From assembly GCA_046349875.1 (NCBI GenBank), contig JAXMBN010000004.1, positions 62,001 through 126,000 of the forward strand: a stretch of DNA of 64,000 bases, given 5' to 3'. The position numbers were made by a program, and so were the translations under genes. The DNA is from JAXMBN01 sp046349875. GTDB lineage: Bacteria > Planctomycetota > Planctomycetia > Pirellulales > Pirellulaceae. The stretch's first letter is position 1, and the number at the start of each line of letters is the position of its first letter. Shown here in pieces: positions 55,726-64,000 of this stretch. The notes beneath the pieces are model-generated. The model had not been told where the DNA came from. It worked only from the letters and a program-made list of their open reading frames with translations, and did no database searches.

Positions 55726-56193
55726 TTGATTCGCATTACCGAATCTCCCATCGACAGCCAAGAGCTCATTGCAGCCGTTACCGATTCTCATTGCGGTGCC
55801 GTAGTTCTCTTTCTTGGAATGACACGCCAGTGGACCAAAGGAAAAGAGACGAAATGGCTTGAGTATGAGGCCTATCGTTCGATGGCAGAATCGGAAATGC
55901 GCCGATTGGAATCGGAAGCATTGGAACGCTGGCCGATCCGAAATGTCTATTTGATCCACCGATTAGGACGCGTCGATATTTTGGAATCAAGTGTTGGCGT
56001 GGCCGTAGGGAGTCCCCATCGCGAAGCGGCATTTGCGGCAGGAAAATGGTTGATCGATGAACTCAAACGCCAGGTGCCGATTTGGAAGAAAGAGATCTTC
56101 GCCGATCAATCGGACGAGTGGATTCATCCTCACGATGAAAATAGCACTTCGGATTTGCGTTCATCGACGGGACGCCAAGACGACACGAAATGA
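55726..56193 (+). CDS. moaE: Molybdopterin synthase large subunit
   Basis: 155 residues. It has GAVVLFLGMTRQWTKG, EYEAYRSMAESEMRR, HRLGRVDILESSVGVAV and the Lys-containing VPIWKKEIF, all MoaE motifs; it uses MoaD thiocarboxylate to build molybdopterin. The TTG start at 55726 is preceded by AAGGAG six bases away. The last four bases overlap the moaA ATG (56190-56193). Confidence 0.9.
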   Translation: MIRITESPIDSQELIAAVTDSHCGAVVLFLGMTRQWTKGKETKWLEYEAYRSMAESEMRRLESEALERWPIRNVYLIHRLGRVDILESSVGVAVGSPHREAAFAAGKWLIDELKRQVPIWKKEIFADQSDEWIHPHDENSTSDLRSSTGRQDDTK

Positions 56194-57225
56194 ATTTCCC
56201 AAACGCTGCTCCTTCATCTGCCTCTTCCAAAGAAGCGACCGTTCCCTTGATCGACCGCTTTGGACGAACTCACACGTCGCTGAGGATCAGTGTCACGGAC
56301 CGCTGCAACATAAGATGTCGTTATTGCATGCCGGAAACCGATGTCCAATTCATGCCAGCACGTCGTTGGGTTTCCTTTGCGAATCTTGCCAAGTTGGTTG
56401 AAGTCCTGGGCAAAGCAGGGATTCGAAAAATTCGCCTGACGGGTGGCGAACCGCTCATGCGTCCAGGACTCGACGAGTTGATTGCATTGTTGAGCTCTCT
56501 TTCGACCGTTGAAGATCTCGCCCTAACGACCAATGGTATGTTGTTTGCCGAACAAGCACGACGCCTGAAGTCTGCTGGACTGATGCGAATCAACATCTCG
56601 CTGGACACGCTTCAAGAAGGAGACCTTCCAAGCGATCTCTCGCCGATCAGGTCTGAAGAGTGTTTTGGATGGGATCGAAGCCGCATTGGAAGAGCAATTC
56701 GAAGTTCGCCTCAATGCAATGATCTTGCGCGATATCAACCTTTCTGGCGTGGTCGAGCTAGTCCGATTTGCGCGCGATCGCAATCTTACACTGCGATTCA
56801 TCGAATTCATGCCTCTGGATGCCGACCGTCAGTGGGATCGCAATCGGATGGTTTCAGGGACCGAGTTGAGGGATTTATTGACCAAGGAATTTGGGCCGCT
56901 CGCCGCTTGCCATCGCAACGATCCCAATCAGCCCTCGACCGATTATGACTTCATGGATGGCAAAGGGCGTTTAGGCTTTATCGATACTGTGAGCGCCCCT
57001 TTTTGTAGCTCTTGCAATCGTCTTCGATTGACGGCCGATGGCGTGCTTCGAAATTGTTTGTTTGGCCGCGATGGCTGGAATCTAGCCCCGCTCCTCGATC
57101 CTCTCGACGAACATCAAATCCTCTCTCAATTGAAGGAGTGCGTACTCAACAAACATGCATCGCACGGCATCTCGGAACAAGGTTTTGAACCTCCTTCGCT
57201 TGCCATGTACCAAATTGGAGGCTGA
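56190..57225 (+). pseudogene. moaA: GTP 3',8-cyclase MoaA, one frameshift
   Basis: Radical SAM enzyme making the first molybdopterin intermediate from GTP. The first frame has the radical SAM motif CNIRCRYCMP (Cys positions about 42, 46, 49) and TGGEPLMRPG. It breaks near 56619-56621, where one extra G shifts the frame; removing it gives LQEETFQAISRRSGLK and joins the frame ending at 57225. The second Fe-S site is CSSCNRLRLTADG and NCLFG, and the protein ends IGG. One indel in an otherwise perfect match suggests sequence error. The stop overlaps the ATG of the next gene. Confidence 0.9.
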
Positions 57226-57227
57226 TG

Positions 57228-58412
57228 ATGTCATCGCAATCGACATCTTCCGCTTCGACGAAGCGATGCTATCTCGATCACGCTGCAACGAGTTGGCCCA
57301 AGCCACCAGGTGTGGTTCAAGCATGTATCGATTTTCAAAACAACTATGGAACATCGATAGGCCGAAGCCCTACGACCGTCGGCTTGGAATCGCTCCAATT
57401 GGTTCAGCAAACACGAGCCCTTGTGGCTCGTTGGATAGGAGCCGCAAGCGGTGATTGCATCGCGTTCACATCCAATGGCACCCAGGCATTGAACGCTTCC
57501 CTCCTTGGAATCTTACAACCCGGCGACCATGTGGTTACCTCCACAGCCGAACACAACAGCTTGCTGCGCCCTTTAGCATCGCTGCAGAAGCATCGCAACG
57601 TATCGTGGACTGCGGTTCCTGTGGATTCGACGGGTCTCGTTTCGGCCGATGCCATCGCTTCTTCCATTCGTCCCACGACGCGATTGATTGCCATCACGCA
57701 CGCCTCCAATGTGACGGGTACGATTCAACCCATTGAATCCATTGGGCAAATCGCCGCGCGACATCACATACCCTTCCTAGTCGATGCTGCCCAAACGATT
57801 GGCTACATTCCGATCGACGTGGAGCACATGAAAATCTCTCTGTTGGCGGCACCCGGTCACAAGGGATTGGGTGCGATGCAAGGTACTGGCATCCTTTATC
57901 TCCACCCTTCCCTTGGGAATGTGTGGAACCCACCATGGATCGGAGGAACAGGATCGGAAAGCGAGAATATCGATGGGCCATTTCCTTGGAACGATGCTTT
58001 AGAAAGTGGCAACCTGAACGGTCCTGCAATCGCGTCATTGCACGCAGGCATCACTTGGCTCTTCGATCAAAAATTAGAACGATTGCAAGATCATTGGAAT
58101 AGCTTATTGAGCCATCTACTAGAGTGTTTGACTCGAGATGAATTTCGAATCATTGGCCCCGATCGAAATGGGGCGAGAGTCCCCGTGGTGAGTGTCGTTG
58201 CATCTTCCATGGGAGTCCAAGAATGGATGACCTTGTTGGATAGCCTTGGCATCGAAACACGCGCTGGCTTTCATTGTGCTGGGATGATTCATAAAGATCT
58301 TGGTACCAGCGCAAGTGGTGGCACTCTTCGCTTTAGTCTCGGCCATACCAGTCACTTGTCGGATATCGTACGGCTGAAGGAAACGCTCGATTCAATCTTG
58401 GGTCCTTCGTGA
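57228..58412 (+). CDS. Cysteine desulfurase (class V aminotransferase, SufS/CsdA-like)
   Basis: 394 residues. PLP Lys212 is in PGHKGLGAMQG, and Cys350 in GFHCAGM is the probable persulfide Cys. NHTSN-type motifs are read here as THASNVTGT. It removes sulfur from cysteine. GGAGG six bases before ATG 57228 selects this start; ATG 57225 overlaps the moaA stop. Directly behind moaD/E/A, it could supply sulfur for MoaD thiocarboxylate (inference); it could also serve Fe-S assembly or tRNA thiolation. Confidence 0.9.
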   Translation: MSSQSTSSASTKRCYLDHAATSWPKPPGVVQACIDFQNNYGTSIGRSPTTVGLESLQLVQQTRALVARWIGAASGDCIAFTSNGTQALNASLLGILQPGDHVVTSTAEHNSLLRPLASLQKHRNVSWTAVPVDSTGLVSADAIASSIRPTTRLIAITHASNVTGTIQPIESIGQIAARHHIPFLVDAAQTIGYIPIDVEHMKISLLAAPGHKGLGAMQGTGILYLHPSLGNVWNPPWIGGTGSESENIDGPFPWNDALESGNLNGPAIASLHAGITWLFDQKLERLQDHWNSLLSHLLECLTRDEFRIIGPDRNGARVPVVSVVASSMGVQEWMTLLDSLGIETRAGFHCAGMIHKDLGTSASGGTLRFSLGHTSHLSDIVRLKETLDSILGPS

Positions 58413-58477
58413 ATATTCATCGCTTCACATGCAATCACACGCGGCTTCATCATCAATAAACCGTTAGGAGAATTCCA

Positions 58478-58912
58478 TTGGGGAAACGAACTTCAGACAT
58501 GCCTTGGTACCATGAAGGCCTAGCCTTTGAATGCACTCAATGCGGAGGATGTTGCAGTGGTGCCCCAGGATTTGTATGGGTCGAAGATTGGGAGATCGAA
58601 GCAATTGCCAAGGCGATGAACTACGATGATCTCGATGCCTTTGAAAGCAAATTTGTGCGGCAAGTCGGCGATCGCAAAAGCCTAGTGGAATACCCCGATG
58701 GCGATTGCATTTTCCTCGATCCCCAATCGCGAGGTTGCTTGGTCTATCATCAACGCCCAGTCCAATGTCGCACTTGGCCATTCTGGGATTCGAATCTGGA
58801 AAGCCCTCGCACATGGGCTCGCGCAGCCAAAGGATGCCCAGGATGCAACCAAGGAAAAGTCTATTCACTGGATCACATCGAATCGCAACGGCTTGCAAGA
58901 AAGATGGACTAA
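58478..58912 (+). CDS. CxxCxxCC (YkgJ-family) protein
   Basis: 144 residues with the N-terminal motif CTQCGGCC (Cys19, 22, 25, 26) and later conserved CIFL, GCLVYHQRPVQCRTWPF and CPGCN. The family is annotated as Fe/Zn-chelating and has no well-defined function. TTG 58478 is preceded by AGGAG. It follows the desulfurase with a 65-base gap, so it may be an extra Fe-S or metal-handling partner (inference). Confidence 0.86.
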   Translation: MGKRTSDMPWYHEGLAFECTQCGGCCSGAPGFVWVEDWEIEAIAKAMNYDDLDAFESKFVRQVGDRKSLVEYPDGDCIFLDPQSRGCLVYHQRPVQCRTWPFWDSNLESPRTWARAAKGCPGCNQGKVYSLDHIESQRLARKMD

Positions 58913-59004
58913 TCCCGAAACGTTGAACTCGAGCTTCCGTCCACGCTGAGGTCCTGCGCCCGATCGACACCAAAGCTCAAAGTATCCAAGCTCTGTGATT
59001 CGGC

Positions 59005-60690
59005 TTAAGAATCGAACCGGAACCATCGTCCTGTTACAGCCTCGCCAACAGCAAGCTCCATTTCCAGCGAAGTGCCGTCTCCACGGAGTTCCATCCTCGT
59101 CCCCAGTACTTGAGCATGGTTCAGGCGATCCTCTTTGCGACGATGACTGGCGAAAAATCGAGCGAACCTTTTGCCCAACGATCAATCCCACATCCTTGCA
59201 CCGGAACGTTGTGCAGAGCCTTCTTCCATTCCAAACGGTACGACGCAAAGGGCTTGGAGTGGCCGAGGCATCCCCGGTACCGCTAAGCCTGCCGTCTCGA
59301 TACCAACGTAATAACTTCGCGCTGTTCCTCCGCGAATTCGTAGACCACCGTGATGCTTGGCCCATCCATAGTATGCAGCTCCGCATGCGACTGCGTGATC
59401 GAGATCCTCAACTCCACCTAACACTTGCGGTGCGTCATTTCCGCGCCAATGCGTGAGGACCTCCGCCAATCTGTTTCGTAGCGATTCCGCTTTGAAAGCA
59501 CCACCATTGAACAACAAGTGCTTTGGCTGTTTTTCGGGCGTATCGCAACCCTGATCCACCAAGAAGGCCGCAACATGTTTGGTGATCGATGTGTCACTCT
59601 CGTAGGGCAAACCGATCTGCAAAAATCCACTTGCCGGTTGCACCATCGGCCGTTCGGTGAGCTCACAACGAGGGAAAAAACCATCTACTAAGAGTTGCTC
59701 TACTTCGTGGCGCTGCACTTCAATGGAGATCGTGCCACCGATCAATCGAGACCCTCGCCCCAAAATGGATAGCGTGTAACGATCTTGCGAACGATTCGAA
59801 AGGAGAACTTCCTTGGCTGCACGACAGGAATGCCAAAGCGATACCGATTGCCATGGATTGAGCTTTGCTCCCTGCGACTGAAATCGCTGCGATGCAAAGT
59901 GGGCCATCGCCAAGTCCATGTTGTCGCCACCAACCAATAAGTGGTTGCCAACTGCCAACCGACGAAGCTGCAACTCACCATGCTCATCGTCGACCTGAAC
60001 CAACGTCAAATCCGTTGTTCCACCACCCACATCACAAACCAAAAGGCTATCCCCAACAGCAACTTGCTTTCGCCATGCATCGCCCGCTTTATCCATCCAA
60101 TGGTAGACAGCTGCTTGCGGTTCCTCGAGCAGTACAAAATCACTGGGAAACCCTGCATCCATAGCGGCTTGCTTGGTCAACTCGCGCGCCGCCATATCGA
60201 AGGACGCTGGCAGGGTGAGCGAAACGAATTGCTGATCAAAGGGAGCATCCGGAAATTGACGATTCCATTCCGCAACCAAATGCTGCAGATAGAGTGTCGA
60301 GGCCTGCAACGGAGAAATCTTTTCAACGTCGTCATCGGCTTCCCATGGCAACAAAGGACTTTGCCGATCGACTTGCGGATTGCAAAGCCAACTCTTCGCT
60401 GAAGCAACCGTACGCCCTGGGGCGGTTGCCGAAACGCTGCGCGCATAAGCTCCAACTACATATCTTGTTGACGTATGCCCTGGTACTGCGCAGACTCCAC
60501 TCTCTCGTTCTTGCTCGGTAGGGATGTACACAAAAGACGGCAAGCTCGGAAGTGCTTCCACTTGCCCCAATGCGACCAATTGAGTGATCGGCAAGACTTG
60601 CACCTGCGAAAGTTCACTTCCAAGTGGCGCGTATGCAAGTACTGAGTTAGTTGTCCCTAGATCGATGCCGATGGCATAGTGTGCGGTCAT
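59005..60690 (-). pseudogene. Hsp70-family protein (DnaK-like ATPase), frameshifted C-terminus
   Basis: Actin-like ATPase with the phosphate-1 loop IGIDLGTTNSVLAY (residues 7-20), the second phosphate motif VCDVGGGTTDLTLV and the adenosine region FNGGAFKAESLRNRL. The frame stops at 59182, but the same frame downstream of the stop carries RKEDRLNHAQVLGTRM and continues to 59005; another frame in between reads VGLIVGQKVR. So two or more compensating indels lie near 59125-59210. The next gene upstream is DUF2760, which commonly accompanies this Hsp70 type. Client unknown. ATG 60690 gives the clean start. Confidence 0.83.
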
Positions 60691-60691
60691 G

Positions 60692-61237
60692 TTATCGAAC
60701 TTCAATTTCGGCAGGAGCAAGTACGGTTGCATCAGCGTCTGTTCCGGTCCACTGAGGCAGTTGTACTGAGGTCGCCATCCATCCGCGATGCACAAGCACA
60801 CCCGACGTCGCTTGGGCACCACTGCCCGTCAATCGGATTCGTAGTGCGGAAGCATTAGAAGGAACCTCAACGTTTGTCCCTTCTTCCTCCTCCATGACAG
60901 GTGCTAAAGGAATCATGCGATGGAGCGATTTGCGGCAATCGCGAAGGACATCGCGAGCGGCTGCACCGACAGCGGCGTCGGAATAATCGTCGAGCGATTC
61001 TTGCACGAGGTCCAACAAGCGAGCTTCACGCTGCAGAACACTCAACAAAGTTAGAGCTTCGCTTCGCTTTGGTAACTCAACCTTTTTCGAACCTTCGACG
61101 CGAACAACTTCGGGGGTAGGCTTGGACTCGATAGAGGCCTGAGTCGATTTCCCAACCAGACAATCGCGAATCGCCGTAGCTTTTTCGGATGAGAAAAGAA
61201 CGCTCCAAAACGCTCGAAATGCCAACCCCAATCGCAT
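60692..61237 (-). CDS. DUF2760 protein
   Basis: 181 residues. Matches DUF2760 in the central SEALTLLSVLQREARLLDL, DDYSDAAVGAAARDVLR and the C-terminal VHRGWMATSVQLPQW. DUF2760 genes lie next to Hsp70-like genes in many bacteria. The stop is one base from the hsp70 ATG, so the two are translationally coupled. No catalytic residues can be named. Confidence 0.8.
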   Translation of the reverse strand: MRLGLAFRAFWSVLFSSEKATAIRDCLVGKSTQASIESKPTPEVVRVEGSKKVELPKRSEALTLLSVLQREARLLDLVQESLDDYSDAAVGAAARDVLRDCRKSLHRMIPLAPVMEEEEGTNVEVPSNASALRIRLTGSGAQATSGVLVHRGWMATSVQLPQWTGTDADATVLAPAEIEVR

Positions 61238-61291
61238 CGTTGTTCGCCTTTCTCAAGCCACAAAAGAGATTTCATTCGTCCCTAAACAACG

Positions 61292-61324
61292 AAGACTTCC
61301 AACAATTGTCTTGTTGGAAGTCTT
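61292..61324 (-). terminator. Terminator-like hairpin after metK
   Basis: AGACTTCCAACA (61293-61304) pairs perfectly with TGTTGGAAGTCT (61312-61323), with a further A-T pair. On the - strand it lies 24 bases past the metK stop and is followed by TTCGTTGTTT. Confidence 0.65.
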
Positions 61325-61347
61325 TCAGTTTGATTTGGGACTTAGGT

Positions 61348-62514
61348 TTAACCTACAGCCTTTGCCAATTCAGCCGATCGCGTGGTTGCTTCCCACGTAA
61401 AGTCTGGCTCATTGCGACCAAAGTGGCCACCCGCTGCCGTCTTGCGATAGATCGGACGACGCAAATCGAGATACTTAATGATCCCTGCAGGGCTAAGATC
61501 GAAGAAGGTCTTCACAACATCGCAAATGCGGTGATCGGAAACCTTACCCGATCCTTGTGTATCGACGTGCACGCTGACGGGTTGGCTAACACCGATCGCA
61601 TAAGCCAATTGAACTTCGCAACGATCAGCCAAACCAGATGCAACAATCGTCTTGGCAACGTGGCGAGCCATGTAAGCAGCGCTGCGGTCGACCTTGGTTG
61701 GGTCCTTGCCCGAGAAAGCGCCACCACCGTGACGTCCCCATCCGCCGTAGGTATCGACGATGATCTTACGTCCGGTGAGACCGCAGTCACCATGAGGCCC
61801 ACCGATCACGAAGTTACCGGTTGGGTTGATGTGATAGGTAATGGGCCGCGTGCAAAGCTCTTTGGGCAAGCATGGCTTGATGACCGATTCAATCACGAAT
61901 TCTTGGATCTCTTTGTGAGTCACGGAGGGTGCGTGCTGAGTCGATACGACAACCGTATCGATCGCAACAGGTTTGTATCCGTCGAACTCAACCGTAACTT
62001 GGCTCTTCGAGTCAGGTCGCAACCAATTGACTTCGTTCTTGAAACGAGCCTCAGTGATGCGGTTCATGATGCGATGCGATAGAGCAATCGGCAAAGGCAT
62101 GAGTTCAGGTGTATCGTTGCATGCAAAACCAAACATCAAGCCTTGATCGCCTGCACCGATGGCCTTGCCCGAACCTTCGTTCTCATCAACACCTTGGGCG
62201 ATGTCCTTGCTTTGCTCGTCCAATGCGACCATGACGTTGCAGGTATCGCCAGCAATGCCCCATTCGTCATCGGTATAACCGACTGCATTGATTGCATCGC
62301 GAACAATGCGGGCATAGTTGACGTTGGCCTTGGTGGTGATCTCACCCGCGATCAATGCTAGTCCGGTTGTCACCAACGTTTCACAGGCGACGCGGCTGCG
62401 AGGATCTTGAGCCAAAAGGGCATCCAACACGCTGTCCGAAATCTGATCTGCCAGCTTGTCAGGGTGCCCCATGCTGACGGATTCGCTCGTAAAAAGATAT
62501 TTGCCAGATGCCAC
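61348..62514 (-). CDS. metK: S-adenosylmethionine synthetase
   Basis: Makes SAM from methionine and ATP. GHPDKLADQISDSVLD (with His17 at the start of the protein), GAGDQGLMFG, and the phosphate-binding GGGAFSGKDPTKVDR are all present. The 388-residue length is normal. GTG 62514 is preceded by GGGAGG seven bases away; the longer version from 62541 has a worse start. No SAM riboswitch is visible upstream. Confidence 0.95.
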   Translation of the reverse strand: MASGKYLFTSESVSMGHPDKLADQISDSVLDALLAQDPRSRVACETLVTTGLALIAGEITTKANVNYARIVRDAINAVGYTDDEWGIAGDTCNVMVALDEQSKDIAQGVDENEGSGKAIGAGDQGLMFGFACNDTPELMPLPIALSHRIMNRITEARFKNEVNWLRPDSKSQVTVEFDGYKPVAIDTVVVSTQHAPSVTHKEIQEFVIESVIKPCLPKELCTRPITYHINPTGNFVIGGPHGDCGLTGRKIIVDTYGGWGRHGGGAFSGKDPTKVDRSAAYMARHVAKTIVASGLADRCEVQLAYAIGVSQPVSVHVDTQGSGKVSDHRICDVVKTFFDLSPAGIIKYLDLRRPIYRKTAAGGHFGRNEPDFTWEATTRSAELAKAVG

Positions 62515-62655
62515 CGAACTACCTCCCTTAATGGGAAACAAAGAAGCTACCTTGGATCGCCCTCGATCTGCCAGGCGAAATGAGCCTCTAGTTTAGCCAT
62601 CCATCCGTAGAGCGGAAGGGTTCTTCAAAGACATAAGGACCCTATCTTCAGAGAA

Positions 62656-62684
62656 GTCGGCCTTCCAGCAGCCAGGAAGGCGAC
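62656..62684 (-). terminator. Hairpin between metK and the end-of-window gene
   Basis: GCCTTCC (62660-62666) pairs with GGAAGGC (62675-62681), extended by GTC/GAC across a one-base bulge. It follows the hypothetical gene's stop on the - strand and has no T-run, so the function is uncertain. Confidence 0.35.
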
Positions 62685-62725
62685 CTCTTGGCCCCTACAT
62701 GCGGTTACGACCGAGATTCGACGGG

Positions 62726-64000
62726 TTACTGAGCCCCTTTTTGATCCCCAGCAGCGGCAGCAGTTTCCTCGGCCGGCTCGTCGATTTCCTTAACGCCTGG
62801 AAACTCGTCAGCGGCATCCAAAATCGTCTTGACCGGCTTACGAACCGCCGATCGCAAGGATCCCATCCCAGAAATCGTGATCAAATTCTTGGGATCGGGT
62901 TGCTTACCAGGTGCAACAGGCACAACCGCTAAACCATTGATGGTGTCATGCAGAGCCGCCACCATGTCGATGATGCGTTTCAATTCCGATGCATGTGTGG
63001 TCTGCCCTAAAGCCGGCAATAAACCTTTGAGCTCTGTATGAGGCTTGCTCTTGGAAACGCTGTAGGCGCCATCCAAGCCATACCGAGTGTACTCAAGAAG
63101 CATGTTGAGCTTACGTCGAGCGATGCGAACATCGGGCGGTTGTGATTCCAGTGGATTATTGGCTTTGGGTTGATTTCCCATACCATATCCGTATTCTGAT
63201 CCACCTTGCATTCCACTGCCATAGTCCGAGGAGTCCGAGCCAGAACCAGAGCCAGTCTCCATTCCGCCTTCGGCCCCCATTCCCATCCCCATGCCCTTGC
63301 CGCCTCCACCCATGCCACCGGAGCCCATTCCTAACTGCGTTGGATCCTTTACGGAATCCTCCCACTTGATCAGCTCGGATTTGAGAAAATGCACGACCGA
63401 GGTCGACAAGCTTTGTACTTCTTCGGCAGGCATATCCTTCAACATCACCGGCCGGCCAAGGTGTCGAACGCAATGAAGCCGAACCATGCTATCCGCATGT
63501 CGATCCTTCAACTGATCGATCATAAACTTCTTGACGTCACTATATTCAGGAACATCGGACAATGGGGTTAGGACTTCAATGCATCGACGCTGTATGTACG
63601 TATGAACTTGAGGCTCGCGACCAGCTGGAAGCGGCCCTCGCATGATTTCGATGAGCTTCTTCGCGATGGCACTCTTTTGTTGAGGAGTCCAGCCCGATGC
63701 ACCAGCGCGTGCATGACGATCCAAGCCGCCAAGTGTTTCAATGAGGAAAGCGTCGGCAAAACGCCCTTCCTTTTCGTAGTTCATCAACAAGCCACCCAAA
63801 ACCCGAAACGCGCCCGGATGAGGCACCGCAGCTTCGTTGTTCTTGGCGGGCTTTGAATCAACCTGGCAGAGAACATTCAAACATCCAAGTCGACTAGCAG
63901 GATGAAAACGTGGGTTGCCAATGGCTTCGGTTAACTTTTCAACGACAGCGTCCGCAAACTCCTTGCGAGACTCGGGCTTGATCTTGTCGTTCTTCGACTC
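62726..64000 (-). CDS. HEAT-like/Gly-Met-rich hypothetical protein, 5' end missing
   Basis: At least 424 residues, open to the right edge. The first part looks alpha-helical and HEAT-repeat-like (AIAKKLIEIMRGPLP, MIDQLKDRHADSMVRLHCV). A low-complexity Gly/Met/Ser tract lies in the middle (MGSGGMGGGGKGMGMGMGAE). The last part has LLEYTRYGLDGAYSVS and a Glu/Ala-rich tail. I do not recognise the family. The start is outside the window; an internal TTG at 63880 is not the true start. Confidence 0.72.
   Translation of the reverse strand, partial: ESKNDKIKPESRKEFADAVVEKLTEAIGNPRFHPASRLGCLNVLCQVDSKPAKNNEAAVPHPGAFRVLGGLLMNYEKEGRFADAFLIETLGGLDRHARAGASGWTPQQKSAIAKKLIEIMRGPLPAGREPQVHTYIQRRCIEVLTPLSDVPEYSDVKKFMIDQLKDRHADSMVRLHCVRHLGRPVMLKDMPAEEVQSLSTSVVHFLKSELIKWEDSVKDPTQLGMGSGGMGGGGKGMGMGMGAEGGMETGSGSGSDSSDYGSGMQGGSEYGYGMGNQPKANNPLESQPPDVRIARRKLNMLLEYTRYGLDGAYSVSKSKPHTELKGLLPALGQTTHASELKRIIDMVAALHDTINGLAVVPVAPGKQPDPKNLITISGMGSLRSAVRKPVKTILDAADEFPGVKEIDEPAEETAAAAGDQKGAQ

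Noticed and set aside
58865..59386. Open frame of 173 residues opposite YkgJ and in the hsp70 end
   Set aside because: Only its middle (VGLIVGQKVR) matches the hsp70 tail; the rest is shadow sequence created by indels.

Overview
The window looks like a chromosomal segment of a planctomycete, most probably a Pirellula/Rhodopirellula-like member of the Pirellulaceae. The evidence is the gene content, not a database match. It includes a DUF1559 prepilin-like protein followed by a tiny lipoprotein, a DUF1549/DUF1553 cytochrome-type protein paired with a DUF1501 protein, a PVC-type heme-binding protein with a CxxCH site, two Cys-type sulfatases, an Hsp70-DUF2760 pair and many secreted proteins of unknown function. 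Base composition is moderate. Genes lie on both strands in short operons, and TTG or GTG starts with good Shine-Dalgarno sequences are frequent. I see no phage, insertion sequence, CRISPR array, tRNA or rRNA.

Layout. 1-11.3 kb is mostly housekeeping: a secreted nitrilase-family enzyme (cut by the left edge), a SpoU-type RNA methyltransferase, an MFS exporter, a CobA-HemD fusion for tetrapyrrole synthesis, rpsT, surE, guaA, proB and a PurF-type amidotransferase. 11.4-23.2 kb holds a large TolC-like lipoprotein, a carbonic anhydrase translationally coupled to a GNAT acetyltransferase, a Ser/Thr kinase divergent from a GT4 glycosyltransferase, thrS with an unusual insertion, and a group of small envelope proteins (one with DUF2752) ending in a YmdB-type phosphodiesterase. 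23.3-34.6 kb holds planctomycete-typical secreted heme and DUF1501/PSD1 proteins, a rhomboid protease, lysA and a secreted glutathione peroxidase. Several of these reading frames are broken by small indels. 34.7-41.2 kb holds the DUF1559-lipoprotein operon with a strong terminator, a MacB/LolD-like ABC exporter, and a beta-CASP metallo-beta-lactamase.

41.6-55.2 kb encodes a 1297-residue secreted protein of unknown function, a CoaB-like ligase with a secreted esterase, a TPR protein, thymidine kinase, and a three-gene set of two sulfatases and a Tat-signal pyruvyl transferase-like protein whose start lies inside the sulfatase gene. 55.3-58.9 kb is a molybdenum-cofactor cluster: moaD, moaE, moaA (frameshifted), a cysteine desulfurase and a CxxCxxCC protein. 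59-64 kb holds the Hsp70-DUF2760 pair, metK, and a Gly/Met-rich protein cut by the right edge.

At least six genes carry probable single-base indels: the PVC heme protein, lysA, gpx, the DUF1501 gene, moaA and the hsp70 3' end. Because lysA and moaA are normally intact and some breaks sit in short homopolymers, sequence error is the likelier cause. I found no clearly undescribed system. The best leads are the sulfatase/pyruvyl-transferase overlap, the ThrRS insertion, the moa-desulfurase cluster, the Hsp70-DUF2760 pair and the 1297-residue protein.
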